From contig NC_070604.1 of NCBI RefSeq assembly GCF_027172205.1, positions 63,195,023 to 63,259,022 of the forward strand: DNA of 64,000 nt, read 5' to 3'. Numbering within the stretch: the first letter of the stretch is position 1; each line of letters begins with the position of its first letter. Source of the DNA: Podarcis raffonei (taxonomy: Eukaryota; Chordata; Lepidosauria; Squamata; Lacertidae). The notes under the pieces are model-generated. The model saw only the letters and a program-made list of their open reading frames with translations. It had not been told where the DNA came from and ran no database searches. Positions 46,986 to 60,200 of the stretch are shown in pieces. Made by a program: the position numbers and the translations under genes.

Positions 46986-47811
46986 TGCAGACGAGAGTGG
47001 TTTATGGGCTTACCCCAATTGCCTTGCACAAGCCTGGACTTGTGGTGCCATAACTGAGCGGTGGCATTTTTTGCCTTCAAAACACCTGTATTTCTCAGTA
47101 AGGTGTGTGGCATAAGTCAGCACTTGTTACATCTTGGCATCCTTAGTTGGCCTGACACACCCTGCCATTTAACATCTGTTTAAAACCTTAGGAGCCCCGT
47201 GGGAAAGGTATGCAAGTTCCATAACAGAAATCACACTCTGCTGATTGTACCGATAACCAAGCTGTTCCTAAGATACACAAACTCTAAGAGCAGAACCAAG
47301 CCTAGGACTTAGCTCTTGTCCAAGCTGGTTAAGTGGGTTCTTCTGCTGAACCATCGGGGAGTGTGCCAAAATGAACATCAAAACCAGATAGTGCCTCTAG
47401 ATTATTCATTCAACTACGTTTTGTGTTCCAAACCAGTGATGGGGAAGCGATGAAGCACAGCAGACCACTAGGTTCTCAATGCCAGCACAAAAGGCCTTCA
47501 AAATTCTGTGCCATGTTCATTGGCATCCACAGGGGTATTTTGGCTGTGTGTGGAGTGGGGAGTAGAACTTGAAAAAGGGGGAGCAGGCTAGTTTCTCACA
47601 TAATAACATTGAGAATAACGCCTGTACATTTTGCACGATCTCTGGTTCTTCCAATGCCAGAAACTTAACCTCTTAATAAAATGATGAAAGCTGGGAACCG
47701 GGGATTATTTTTCAACTGGAAGGGGGCACAAATGCCCCTCTTAACCCCCTCCGCTGGATGACCCTGACCCAATCTCAAGTCTATAGAGGTACTGAAGATA
47801 CTGACTTGTTA

Positions 47812-47905
47812 TAGAATTGTGGAGTTGGAAGGGATCCCGTGGGTCATCCAGGGTCTTTCCTCCTGCAATGCAGGAATCTCAGCTAAAGCATCCGTGACAT
47901 GGCAG
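47812..47905 (-). mobile_element. CR1 3' end
   Basis: Minus strand CTGGATGACCCACGGGATCC, CTTCCAACTCCACAATTCTA. Confidence 0.8.
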
Positions 47906-48062
47906 GGTATATTCTTATTAAATTGTTGGGGTATAGCTGGCATAACCACAGAGGAGGCACCAATACCGGTGGATCTACATGGATGAAGTCTGTTCTCTGT
48001 ACTTCAGTCTAAATTGTTCCTTTGGACCTGTTTGGCATACTGGGATGGGGAGACAGCGAGAG

Positions 48063-48066
<4 letters not shown>

Positions 48067-48095
<29 letters not shown>
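48067..48095 (+). repeat. (TC)n microsatellite
   Basis: About 14 TC units. Confidence 0.92.
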
Positions 48096-48097
<2 letters not shown>

Positions 48098-48159
48098 TAT
48101 GGAGAAATGTGGCCTCAGGCTTCTTCCTTTTCTCTGTCACAGTAAGGAATCGCTTGCTG

Positions 48160-48332
48160 CTGCATCGGCAAGGGTGACAGAGTATGTGCTTTCCATCCAG
48201 AAGACCCCAGGTTCAAACCTCAGCACCTCCAAGCAGGACTGGGAGAGACCCTCCTGAAATCCTGTAGACAATGTTGAGCTAGATGTACTGATGGTCTGAC
48301 TCAGTAGAAGGCAGCTTCCTAGGTCTTTTGGT
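48160..48332 (+). mobile_element. tRNA-Ala-headed SINE
   Basis: AGAGTATGTGCTTTCCATCC, CAGGTTCAAACCTCAGCACC, then GAGCTAGATGTACTGATGGT, AAGGCAGCTTCCTAGGTC. Confidence 0.75.
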
Positions 48333-49211
48333 AACTTGACTGGCATAGTTACATTCAAAGCAGCTAGCCCTCTAGGTTGCCAAGGTTCCAAAATGCTGCA
48401 GAGATGGAAGCTCTCTGCAAACGAAAGGGTACTTTGCTGATGAGGATAGAGCCCCCCTCCAAATCTCCAGTTCTGTTTTCGTCACAGCTCAGGAGGCTTA
48501 CATGGCATATAAAGTGACAAAAGGAAATAAGATACTGAGCAGTGTTTGAGTATAATTTAAAAAAGAAAAAGAGCCCAAGTACATTTCTTCAATTTAACAG
48601 AGACAGTTGATCTAATAATATGCACTAAAATTTTCTATGTCTATAAGGTAGCTACTGTGAAGAACAGAAACTAATCATAGCATCCTTGCCTTAGCTGGAA
48701 TAAATTACTGTCCAGATGCTAGTCTGGAAAACACAGAACAAGAGTGCCATCTATTGGCATTATTTTTTCCATGATTTAAACTTTTTAGTGAACTAAGGCT
48801 GTTTAAGTGTCCCACCAGTTTATTCAGAATTTACTAAGAACTGTTATCGCTATACATCTTTCCCCCCTTACATTAGTGATCTTGTTGTACTGAGATGTTC
48901 TTCCTTTTTGGTGCCTGCATTTTTAAGTTTATTTCAAAACAAATTCCATGCAGAAATATTTATATAACTGGTGTCTTCCAGAAGGAACGTTTATTTTGCC
49001 TTCTAGCCAACAGTCACTTATGAAAATAAGAAATATAAAGACACACACATATATTTTTATAACAAACATGTATGTAATTAAAAACAAATCTGTACAAAAG
49101 TGCTTTAACATTACAAACTTGGATTAGAAGTTCCATGCCCATAATTCAAACCCAGCATTTTTAGAACTTTGTGGCTAATGTTGGTCACAGGACAGAGAGG
49201 TGGGGGATAAA

Positions 49212-49463
49212 GAAGAAGAGGAGGAGTTTGGATTTGATATCCTGCTTTATCACTACCCTAATGAGTCTCAAAGCAGCTAACATTCTCCTTTCCCTTCCTC
49301 CCCCACAACAAACACTCTGTGAGGCGAGTGAGGCTAAAAGACTTCAGAGAAGTGTGACTGGCCCAAGGTCACCCAGCAGCTGCATGTGGAGGAGCGGAGA
49401 CGCAAACCCGATTCACCAGATTTTGAGTCCACCGCTCTTAACCACTACACCACACTGGCTCTC
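49212..49463 (-). mobile_element. CORE-type (MIR-like) SINE
   Basis: Second copy of the family at 4176-4416: minus-strand head AGTGTGGTGTAGTGGTTAAG, core GGGTGACCTTGGGCCAGTCA, tail ending in TTC units. Confidence 0.8.
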
Positions 49464-49499
49464 ACACATTACAGATCAGTGCTAAACCCTAGGCTAACC

Positions 49500-51500
49500 A
49501 CAGATATGGCTTTCAGATATAAACAGAGAACTAACCAGAAATAAAATAAAAGCTGCAAACATGAAGTTTAACTGGCACCATATTAATCACCCACTTGTAA
49601 AGAAACTAGGATGAACTTTTTTGTTGCTGAACGGGCAGTAGTTGCTTTGGCATATATTTTCCTTTGTCCACTGGAACCGCTTCTTCCTCACAGTGTGATC
49701 TCAGGCAACACAATGTAGATGCGATGGCATCCCCAACACTCAGTAACCCAATAATTTGGCACTGTGACATCACTGAGGGCTAATGGAGTCAATTCAGAGT
49801 AAACAGTGCACTTCCTGTATCATAGCTTTATTGTGTGGGTAGGTGGCGGAATGCCTACCTCTCAGGAGAGAGTTACTGTGGCCCTTCTGGTCACTCCGCC
49901 CCCCCACATGTAGATACCTCCCAATCTGTGGTTACATCTCCACCACCATACTACTGGCAGAATGGGTGAATGCTTCAGCCTTGGGCTCTGCAGAGTCAGC
50001 CTATCTGTAGGTTGTTTAAAAACCCAGAACAGTATTTAGATGGCCCCAAAACGCCTTGATAATCTCAGGTAGAAATGAAGATTTTGCTGAACAGTTCATT
50101 AGTTTAGGAAGGTCAAGCAGCTCTTCCTGCAGTGGGTAAGCATACACTGCATTGCACATACGCAATGAATCTGCAGTAAAAAGGGAAACTATACAGAAAT
50201 CCTCTGACTTCCGTCTATTCAGTTCCCCATGTGACGCCAGTTAGTGCATTGCTTCCCCTTTTTTGCTGTCTAGTCCCTGTTTGACTTTGTGTGGTGTGTG
50301 GCCCCCTCCCCCCCCCCCTTATCAGCCCACATTTGTGTCTTACTATAGGTAGACTAGACTAAGGAACAATACAAACGGGAGAGAAAGCCCTGAATATAAA
50401 TAACCCCTAAAGCAGAGCAGATATATAGGAAGTGGACAGGGCTGACCAGATGCTAGACCATATGATAAACACCAAGAGTCATGGTGCAGTATAAAAAACT
50501 GGGCATTTATATGGTACAGCTGGCTATGCATAATCTTTTCCTAATTTATGAGGCTGGAGCATCTGGTGTGTTACTGTCATTCTATTAGGCTCCCCCCCCC
50601 CCCACTTCCAAGTGAGCTGTGTCTTGTTATGAGTATCAGATTTTTAAACGCTGCCCTGCCAGTGGGTGAAATGAAAATGCAATTTGGGGAGATGCATTAA
50701 TGTGAACCTATTGCTCATAATAATGCCTTTCAGAAGTGAACATGGTATCTGAGAACAAACAAGGGGTGGTGGTGTAATTTCTATCAATTCACACACACTT
50801 CATTTTATACATGGCTGTAGCTCACAGGCTTTGCAGTCGCAAGGGACGCGACCTGTATTTGCACCCATCTATGTGGAGATGAGAGTTTTTATCAGTTCCA
50901 ACTCTCAGTCCAAAGAAAAGGAAGAGCGAACTACACTAGACCGGAAAAGATCTTCTCTGCACAGTTAGGGAAAGGTATCCAGATAGAGGGGCATTAAAAT
51001 CAGTTGACCACAGACCAAGGCCCAAGCACGTTGGTGCGGCGGCTACAAATTAATGCTTGAGGATATTTATGGAAACTTATTTAACTGTACCTATATAGCT
51101 ATTATTAGAAAAATTATTTGAAGCCCTTCTCTAGAAGTGTGCATGTAGCTGTACAATTAAACTAAGTCTTTGGTTATAATAAAACTGTCAGGTCTTCTTT
51201 GAAGTAAGAGATTCAATGTGGCTTACTCTTAAATATGTGAGTGTTAGCTTGCAACATACCTTTTGTAGGATTGGGAAATCATAGTTTCAAATTTCACATC
51301 ATAAAGACATATATTATGAGAAGTAAAAAATTGCAGCAAGTGATCCATCTAGGTCTGAATGCTGTTCTCACAGTTAGTTGGCCAAGCAGATGCCTACAGG
51401 AAGCACACAACAAGGGCCTGAAACACAGCAGTATTTCACATCCTGAGGTTTCCTGCAGCCAGTATTCAAAAAAGCATACTGCTTCCCACAGTGGGGGTAG
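49500..51500. other. 3' flank of IFNGR1, no gene seen
   Basis: Unique-looking sequence with C runs at 50313 and 50594. No canonical AATAAA for IFNGR1 was picked out with confidence. Confidence 0.35.
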
Positions 51501-51507
51501 CAAAAGA

Positions 51508-51580
51508 TTATGATTCTTGCATTGCAGGGCGTTGGACCAGTTGACCCTCAGGCTTCCTTCCAACTCTACAATTCTTCAAA
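51508..51580 (+). mobile_element. CR1 3' end
   Basis: GATTCTTGCATTGCAGGGCG, TTGGACCAGTTGACCCTCAG, CCAACTCTACAATTCTTC; about 125 bases downstream of the IFNGR1 stop, so likely within its 3' UTR. Confidence 0.85.
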
Positions 51581-51703
51581 TTCATAGCAGAATACTTCAG
51601 ATATGGCTAAGTGCTTATAAACCTTTACAATGGATATTTGTGACAGTCAAAAGTAATTGCTTCTCTCTCTTTTACAATGTTCTCAGATTGAGAAACGGAC
51701 CTC

Positions 51704-52138
51704 TTAGGCTTCTGGTGTGTCACTGGAACTCTGTGTTTTCAGCCATTCTTCCACACCAGGAGGAAGCCAACGCCTGTCATAACCAGAAATGTTTCTGCAG
51801 CTATCTGGGAGTGTGGGTTGTTCCACATCTGCATTGGGAAGATCCAGATTTGGAACACTGCTACACATCTCTTCTTGGCCACTGACGTCTCTAAAATAAT
51901 TTTCATTCTCTTCGGCGCTTTGTTCACCTTCAGAGATTTCCACAATAATGCCTTCATGGAGACTTGAAGTTCTCTGAGAGTGAAGTGTATCTGCTTCTTG
52001 GTCAGAGTCACTGAGGCCAGTGGTCTCTCCTGAGGGATCCGACTCTGGCTTAATGTCTGGTTCAGTTACAAGAACAGCATGTCTGCCTTCTGGTCTGGGG
52101 TCAAAGTTGACTGGGTTCATGTTTCTTACCACAGCAGC
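51704..52138 (-). CDS. IFNGR1: IFNGR1 exon 7 (cytoplasmic tail and stop)
   Basis: Acceptor CTTAAG, then 144 residues starting AAVVRNMNPVNF, equivalent to human ISVVRSATLE. The tail is acidic and serine-rich. It has only two tyrosines: ENYFRD (334) and SGYDRRWLPP (373). The latter is at the place of the human FGYDKPH STAT1 site but lacks the Pro and His. The stop follows SSSDTPEA. Confidence 0.9.
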   Translation of the reverse strand, partial: AAVVRNMNPVNFDPRPEGRHAVLVTEPDIKPESDPSGETTGLSDSDQEADTLHSQRTSSLHEGIIVEISEGEQSAEENENYFRDVSGQEEMCSSVPNLDLPNADVEQPTLPDSCRNISGYDRRWLPPGVEEWLKTQSSSDTPEA

Positions 52139-54125
52139 CTTAAGAAACGAAAAAGGAAATGAAAAAATCAGTGGCAAGTTATTTTCCTTGGAAACAAAAG
52201 ATAACACACAGCCCATTTCTCATCCGTTTTAGCATGCATGAACACATGGGAGTGCATCAGTTTGCTCATCTTCCAGCTTCTTCCCTGTCCTTCATTTCAC
52301 TTTTAATTTTTATACCGCCTTTCTATATTGCTATGCACAAGGCAGTTTACAAGCTGAAGAAAGAGCAAAATATAATAATCCAGTCCAACACAAATAAGTT
52401 TAGTTATAAGCCCTATAAAAATTGTAAGAGAAGTAAGGAAGTCCAAGTAATCCATAAGCTTACTGAAAGATGGGAGTTCATAAATCACTGGAATATGATA
52501 AAGATAAAGATATGGAAGATAAAATACTCAATCTTATGTTTTGCATAAATTGATATGATGCATTGCAATCTTTTATTCATCATTTGAACATAAATGTGTA
52601 TTTGGATATTTAAAACAAAAAAATGGGATAAATGCCATAAAAGTTAAAATGTTCGCCACACCAGTGAATCTGGCTGTGGAGGCCTTTGCTTTTGACTACT
52701 AATACTGCCAGGTTGTGTCAGGCACCACAGGGACCAAGATGTGTACAGGGCCCCATGTGGCTGAACTTGCTGACAGCATTTCTAATCTCCCCACAATGCA
52801 TTGCTATGCCATGGACACTGCATTCTGAACACTGTTGCTACCATCTAATAGTCACTCGGGCCCAACATTTTTGTCAGTGCTGCGTCAAAGCGTTTTATAC
52901 CAGCAGCGGAAGGTTTTTTTCAGCTTTGGGCCTGAACAGCAGAGGTTATTAGGTAGAAAGCAGTCCTTGCTTACTCCAGGCATAGACAAACTCGGCCCTC
53001 CAGATGTTTTGGGACTACAACTCCCATCATCCCTAGCTAACAGGACCAGTGGTCAGGGATGATGGGAATTGTAGTCCCAAAACATTTGGAGGGCCGAGTT
53101 TGCCTATGCCTGGCTTACTCAATGTGTTCTACTGAATGCTACATAGTGCATAATATTATAATTGTGTATGACTGTATTTTGAAAACATTTGCAACCCTCT
53201 TTGGGAGTCTCTGGAAGCTATAAAGCAGCATGTAAGTTTTCTAAGATAACCAACAAAATAAAATTTGAGTCTGTTAGCTATTAAGACATTATATATGAAG
53301 AAAGGTCCATATAGTTAAAGCTATGGTTTTCCCAGTAGTGATGTATGGAAGTGAGAGTGGGCCATAAAGAAGGCTGATCGCCGAAGAATTGATGCTTTTG
53401 AATTATGGTGCTGGAGGAGACTCTTGAGAGTCCCATGGACTGCAAGAAGATCAAACCTATCCATTCTTAAGGAAATCAGCCCTGAGTACTCACTGGAAGG
53501 ACAGATCGTGAAGCTGAGGCTCCAATACTTTGGGCACCTCATGAGAAGAGAAGATTCCCTGGAAAAGACCCTGATGCTGGGAAAGATTGAGGGCAGAAGG
53601 AGAAGGGGACGACAGAGGACGAGATGGTTGGACAGTGTTCTCGAAGCTACCAGCATGAGTTTGACCAAGCTGCGGGAGGCAGTGGAAGACAGGAGTGCCA
53701 GGCGTGCTCTGGTCCATGGGGTCACGAAGAGCTGGACACGACTAAACGACTAAACAACAACAACAACGTATGAAAAAAAAGAGCTTTAGGCTCCTACAGA
53801 GAACTTACCAGAGACTTAGGAAGTTTAATTGTTCTCTGTTTTTTACTGAAACATTTGTTGATTCCTGCAAGAATTCCCGCCAAAAGAAGAAATCCAGTAA
53901 CACCTAGAGTTATAGGCACTGTTAAATCTACAAAATTAAAGAGAGAGACATTTGATACAATAACAAGGCATTGGGTCTAATACTATTAATTCACACATAT
54001 ACGTATGCTACACATTTCAAAGTAGTACAGATATTTTTTAGTAAATTAACAGGTCCTTCCTTGGCAGCGCAGAGCTATTTCTAAAACAGCCTGGAGCACA
54101 ATCTGGATACATGGACGGACACACA

Positions 54126-54210
<85 letters not shown>

Positions 54211-57200
54211 TTATTCATGAGAGCATGATGTAATGAGTTTAAAACAGATTCTATCTATACAGTCGTACCTTGGAAGTCAAATGGAATCCGTTCCAGAAGC
54301 CCGTTCAACTTCCAGAACGTTTGAAAACCAAAGCATGGCTTCTGATTGGCTGCAGGAAGCTCCTGCAGGCAATCAGAAGCTGCGGAAGCCCTGTCAGACG
54401 TGCAGCTTCCAAATGAACATTCAAAAACTTGAACAGTCACTTCTGGGTTTTGATCGCTTGGGAGCCAAACGTTCAAGAACTAGGCTGTTCAAAAACCAAG
54501 GTACAACTGCTGTATGTAGCTTGAGATTTCTGTATTTCTAGCTTGAGATGGGCAGTCTTCCATCAGTAGGGAGTTCTACTGAAGGTGTGGGTGGGAGAAC
54601 GATTCTGAAGAAGCTAGACTGACATCATGGGTTCCCTCTCACTAATTAGGAACCAGGAAGCTGCATTTTGAAACACAGAACTCCCTGGATGTGTTTGTGG
54701 GCCGTCCCATAACTGCAGCAGTTGAACAGCTGGAGGTTATAAAGATGGAGCAGTCAGAAAAAGCTGAACTAGCACCTGTGAATCTAGACAGAATGACAAC
54801 TATGCAAGTACAGTCAACATGCAACTTGCACACACTTAATTTGCATGATCGCAGCTTTATGCACCTGGTGGCTGGTCACCCGTGGTAACACAAATGCAAG
54901 CACAGCAGAGCTGAGAAGTGCTGGCGCAGAAAGCACCTTTAAGCCCTCTGGCTTGCTTACTGGGTTCTCAGAGGCTCCTGACACCCTGCGCTGCAGGCAA
55001 GACCTGCACAGTGTGCCATCACTTGAAAGGCAGGGATGGTCAGGTGGGAGCGATTCCAGGGTTGTTCTAGCTACACACAGTTTTGACTATATGTACAATC
55101 TCCGAACCTAACCCCTGTGAAAGTTGTGATCCTCCTCTACTACAAATTATGAAGCTGAGTGACCACAGTAACCACTGAATTCAGTGGTGGTTACTTCTAA
55201 GTAAAGGAGGAAAGAGGCTGCTTTTGCAAAGATGTGGAGGCTGCAGTCTACCCCCACCCAGTCAATCATGTGACATCACAATGATGGCAGATGACTAAGG
55301 GGTAGCCGGCTTGCCAACCTGTCCAATTTGGTTTATGAGGCAGATTTTGTTAAGACTATGGCCCATAGAGCCGGAAAGGTTCCCCACCCCTGTCCTGGTG
55401 CCTCTGTATGATCCTCTGCTCTGCAGATTATGAGGCTTTCAAAATAATGAAGAATTAACTTATTTACCTGATGAGTGTTTAGGAGGAATGTCAATACACC
55501 TCTCTTCAGATTCTTCACTCTGAATGGCAAACTCTTCTGAAAATCCTTGAACTGAAACACAATACAAGCTTTCCGAAGAAGGAACTTGAATAGATATGGT
55601 ACATGATGTGTCACTACATGATGTGTCCTCTGCCTCAAATTCTTGACGCTGTAAATAACAAAAAAACTTTTTTAAAAAGTTACACTTGTTTATGTAAATA
55701 CAATATATGCAAGGAAACAGGAAGGGGGCTGCTGGCTGATTTAAACGCCGCCTACTAACAACCTAATTTACTACTGAAGATTTGGAGAGTAGAAAAAGCC
55801 TTTTTTACGGGCTCCATGATACAACCAGATTTTTCTTTCCATGTTCTTAGAATTAGTCAGATTATCCATCTCTGTTTCCCCACTGCATGATTTATACTGT
55901 ATGTGGTTTACTTCCCTGTTCCTAACATGATGCAATCAATTTTCTCATTTCCCCCTTTCCTCTGTCCTCCCCTCCACCTCCATTCCTACTTCGTGTCAGT
56001 GGTGTTTCAACTAATTAGGGTCCTGGTCCACATTCTTCCTTTCTCTCTAACCTCATTGCTATTTCAATATGTAGCATCCCTCTTTGTGTTCTTAAAAGCT
56101 ATTGGGGTTTTTTTGCTTAACAGAACCATGTTATTGTTTCTCATCAACTGTCTTCTCTTTCCCTGAAACACTGATTTAGCCTCACAGTGTTAGAACAAGA
56201 GACTTGCAGTATCTTTAGATCAATGACCAACATATTGTGGTGCATATACCTAGATACATGAAAATACATATTGGGATTCCGCCCTGCCCCCCAATTGTTT
56301 CACATAAAATAACTAAGAAATATATATTTAATTTATAGTTCCTCCTCTTTACCGCTCCTCCTCTTTAGTTCCATTATTACTGTCTCTTTTAAAAAGTCTA
56401 TTTAAAAAAGAGACAGAAATTCCTGTCTTTTCTTCTTTACCATTACATTATCCTGACTTTTGCATTTGTTGAATATTTCCAAATTTCATTCTTTCTCCTC
56501 CTACAACTAAAACATTGGTTTACACTGATTTTATGCTGCCTCTATTACTTAAAGCATCAAGCTTGCCTAATTCCCTCCCCAGGCACGCTTAGTTCTCTTC
56601 TCCACCCTCTATCTTGAGTTCTCAAATCTGCTACTCATTTTGCCCATCCTGCCTCCTGGACTGACCACTTCTGTCTTCTTTACTGGCTCCCCTTTCATTA
56701 TGACATTCATTTTAAACTTTTGCTCTTTGCTTCCAAGTGCCTGCATTCTCTTGTCCTTCATTTTGTCTTTTCTCTCACAATGTGGCCCTACTCGTTCCCA
56801 ACATTTTGCTAGCACTCTCTTCCTCACCAAGTCCCTTTCTTCCTCTGCTCCCCCCCCCCAATTTTCATTCTTTAGTGCTTATTATTCTAATCCAGAGGGA
56901 CGCGGGTGGCACTGTAGTCTAAACCACTGAGCCTAGGGCTTGTCGATTAGAAGGTCGGCAGTTCGAATCCCTGCAACGGGGTGAGCTCCCGTTGCTCAGT
57001 CCCTGCTCCTGCCAACCTAGCAGTTCTAAAGCACGTCAAAGTGCAAGTAGATAAATAGGCACCGCTCCAGCGGGAAGGTAAACGGTGTTTCCGTGCGCTG
57101 CTCTGGTTCGCCAGAAGCGGCTTAGTCATGCTGGCCACATGACCCGGAAGCTCTCTGCGGACAAAAGCCGGCTCCCTCGGCCTATAGAGCGAGATGAGCG

Positions 57201-60200
57201 CGCAACCCCAGACTCGTCCGCGACTGGACCTAATGGTCAGCGGTACCTTTACCTTAACCTTTATTCTAATCCAAGGTGGAAGCACTGCTTCAAGTCTTCA
57301 GTGGCAATATGCAGCTGGATCCTACATAATTTTCACAAATCTCTTCCTCCCTGGTGATTTCTTCTCTTAATTTGTAAGGTAGGTGCGTGTTGGTGTGGGT
57401 GTGGTAAATTACTACCTTATTTTAAAAGACCCTATATACTATTGTTACCGCTGTAGCACAATTAAACCATCAGTACTCTAAGAGATAAAGCTTTGTTTAT
57501 TGAAAAAAATGTGGAAACTGAAACTTTAACTGTACCCTAATGTACACAATACTTAGAAACCTGTTTAACATAAATTGTTTTCAGTGTATTGTTTTCAATT
57601 GTCTTGCTGTGATGAGTAGCACATTGAACAGTCTTAGGGCACATGAGATTGTCTATTAAAATCTCTATGCAGCACTCCTGATTCAGAGACACACACACAG
57701 ATTCTGAACACAGTAAGTAACAGGAATGACTTGGGTAAAGAATTCCAACTGTCATTGCAAAACTGTCAGTGCTTCAGCATAAATGAACAGGTCAATCATG
57801 TGAATTTATGTCGTTGAGGTTTGCAGCACTTATCAAAAAGAAATCTTGCCAACTATGCCCTTAAGGGGAAATAGTGCTATCAGTGGTACACTTGTAGATT
57901 GAGAGAAGAAAGCACACACTTTGAAAGAAACACATTTTTTTTTCAGGCCTTTACCTTCCCCATACTAATATCAAGAAGAAAAACAGGATGACCCTTCACA
58001 GCTCAAGAATATGAAGTATACAGCAGGAAACAGGAAACAAAGCACACCCAGAAGTCCAGCCATTAGGCAACTTCCAGTTTCCTAAAAAGTGTGTGGAATA
58101 TACTTCATGTGCCCGCTGGAGAAGTGAAGCTCATCAGAACTATGCTGAAATTGTTCTCTGAGCATCACATCAAAAACAGCCTCTACATTAGGGAGAGAAG
58201 TTGATAGTCTTAAATATACCTTTTTCGGCTGTCCTTTTTCCCAAAGGAACACTCTGGAGGTGAAGTCTGTGATGTTTGCCCTTAAAGTAAGTGGGATCTT
58301 CTTGCCATATGGAGTGAGAGGAACTTCAGTCTCAACTATTATTAGATGATTCTCAATGTAGATATTAAATTTTGGTGGTGCTATTCGGCCTGAAACAGTT
58401 AAGCTTTTCCTATTAATATCAAACAGTTCACAGTACTGCAATGCAAGAAAGTTAGCTACAGAGAACTTTAAACATTTATCAGCGTATTGAAGCAGTATGG
58501 GTGAATCATCAGATCTTATCTGGGGAACAACTTGTGGACAGAATGCAACCCTCAGCCCACTTGTATTGGCTGAAATTCTACTGTATGTAGGGATCAGGCT
58601 GCCTGGGCCACGCCACTCTCTTAATATACCTCAAAGTGTTGTGCTGCAAGAATAACAACTATACTTTTTTTTAACTCTGTGAAGTACTACAGAAGTAATT
58701 AAAATGATAATCAATAGAGAGAATCGACAACCCGTGAAGATATTCAGTATGGAAATTGTGAAGCTATCCCACATGAATCATAATTGGAGCATTAACAAAG
58801 CCATTTTAATTGGAGGCAGGTACTATTTGTCATAGGCTGCTCACCTGTGCTACACACATCTCCCCCTTAGGGCTGGGCGATATCAGCTTTTCGACATCAC
58901 GGTGTATTGCCAGCCAAACACCGCGGGGGTTGGCGATATACCAGAATGCTGAAAAAACAAGATGCGCTGGCAAGAGCTGAGGCAGTTTCACCCAGGCTTG
59001 CAGACTGGGACAACGCAGTTGTTTGCGCTGCTCAGCTAAGGGGAGAGGGTTGCTGCTCCCCACAGCAAGCAGTTAAAGCAGCCCCGATGCTTTTGCCATT
59101 CATGTGTGAGCTGCGAGAGCACCGGGGCTGTCTCAGATGGGGGGGGGATGTTAAACTGCTCAGCTGAGGAGTGGCAACTATGCTCCTCTCAGCGGAGCAG
59201 TTTCAGAGCCTCCACCCCACCACTGGCTTGTGGGAGACAGTGCCAGGGTGGGGGCTCCTTTAACTGCTCAATCAAAGCAAGGGCAGCTGTACACTCAGTT
59301 GAGCAGTTTAAAGACGCAGAGGAAGGAACAAGCTGTATCGCCGTCTTGCTGATATAGCTTGTTTCTCCCTCTGTGTTGTATGAGGGCAGATTGGGATGGC
59401 GGTTTCACTCAGCAGGTGAAACCACTGCTGCTCCTGAGTCCCTCTGCTAGCAGTGGCCACTTGAGGAAGGAACTCTTGACTCCCTCCAGTGGACGCTGCT
59501 AGCAGAGGGACTCAGGAGTGGTGGCGGTTTCACCAGCAATATACCGCTAAGTGAAACCAACATCGTGGTCTGCTCCTCATACCAGTCCTGGGCGATAAAT
59601 CAATATATCACCCAGGCCTACTCCCCATGCTCCACTCTTAAGCCCCTGAGCTTGGAGGCTTAAAAGGGGAGTGAGGGAAGCCTTGCAAAGGGCTCTGTGA
59701 GTCTCCCCGCTTTAAGTTCCTGATCTCAGAGGGGAGTAAAGGAGACTTGAAAACCCTTTTCCAAGTCACCTTGCACTTCGCTTCTTAGCCTCCCAGACTG
59801 GGGACTTAAAAGAGGGAGATTTACAAAAGACTTTAAGACAGCCGCTCCCCTTTGGAGGGGCTCAACCTGGAGTGCAGGGACAGGCTTAAAGGCTTCGCAG
59901 AAGTCTCTTTCAAAAAGGTCGTGTACAAGAGCTGCTTTCAGACAATCAGTGCTGAATTTTAATATTTTGTTGGAAACCACTCAGAGTGGCTGGGGAAGTC
60001 CAGTCAGATGGGTGCGGTATAAATAAATTATTATTATTATTTTCAGGGTACCCAGTACTGGCACTTTTGTTATTGTTAAAAAGTGTGGCACTTACTGTAA
60101 CAACTTCATGGTGAGTACCGGCACCTATTTTTCTAGAAAAAAAGCACTGGCTTTAATTGTCACTCAGATTAATGATGATTTAATCCTGATAGAAAAGTTC

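Noticed and set aside
47930-47990. VDPPVL frame on the minus strand as a possible IL22RA2 exon 4
   Set aside because: The motif is short, no splice acceptor fits, the frame does not continue like a receptor domain, and a CR1 end is adjacent.
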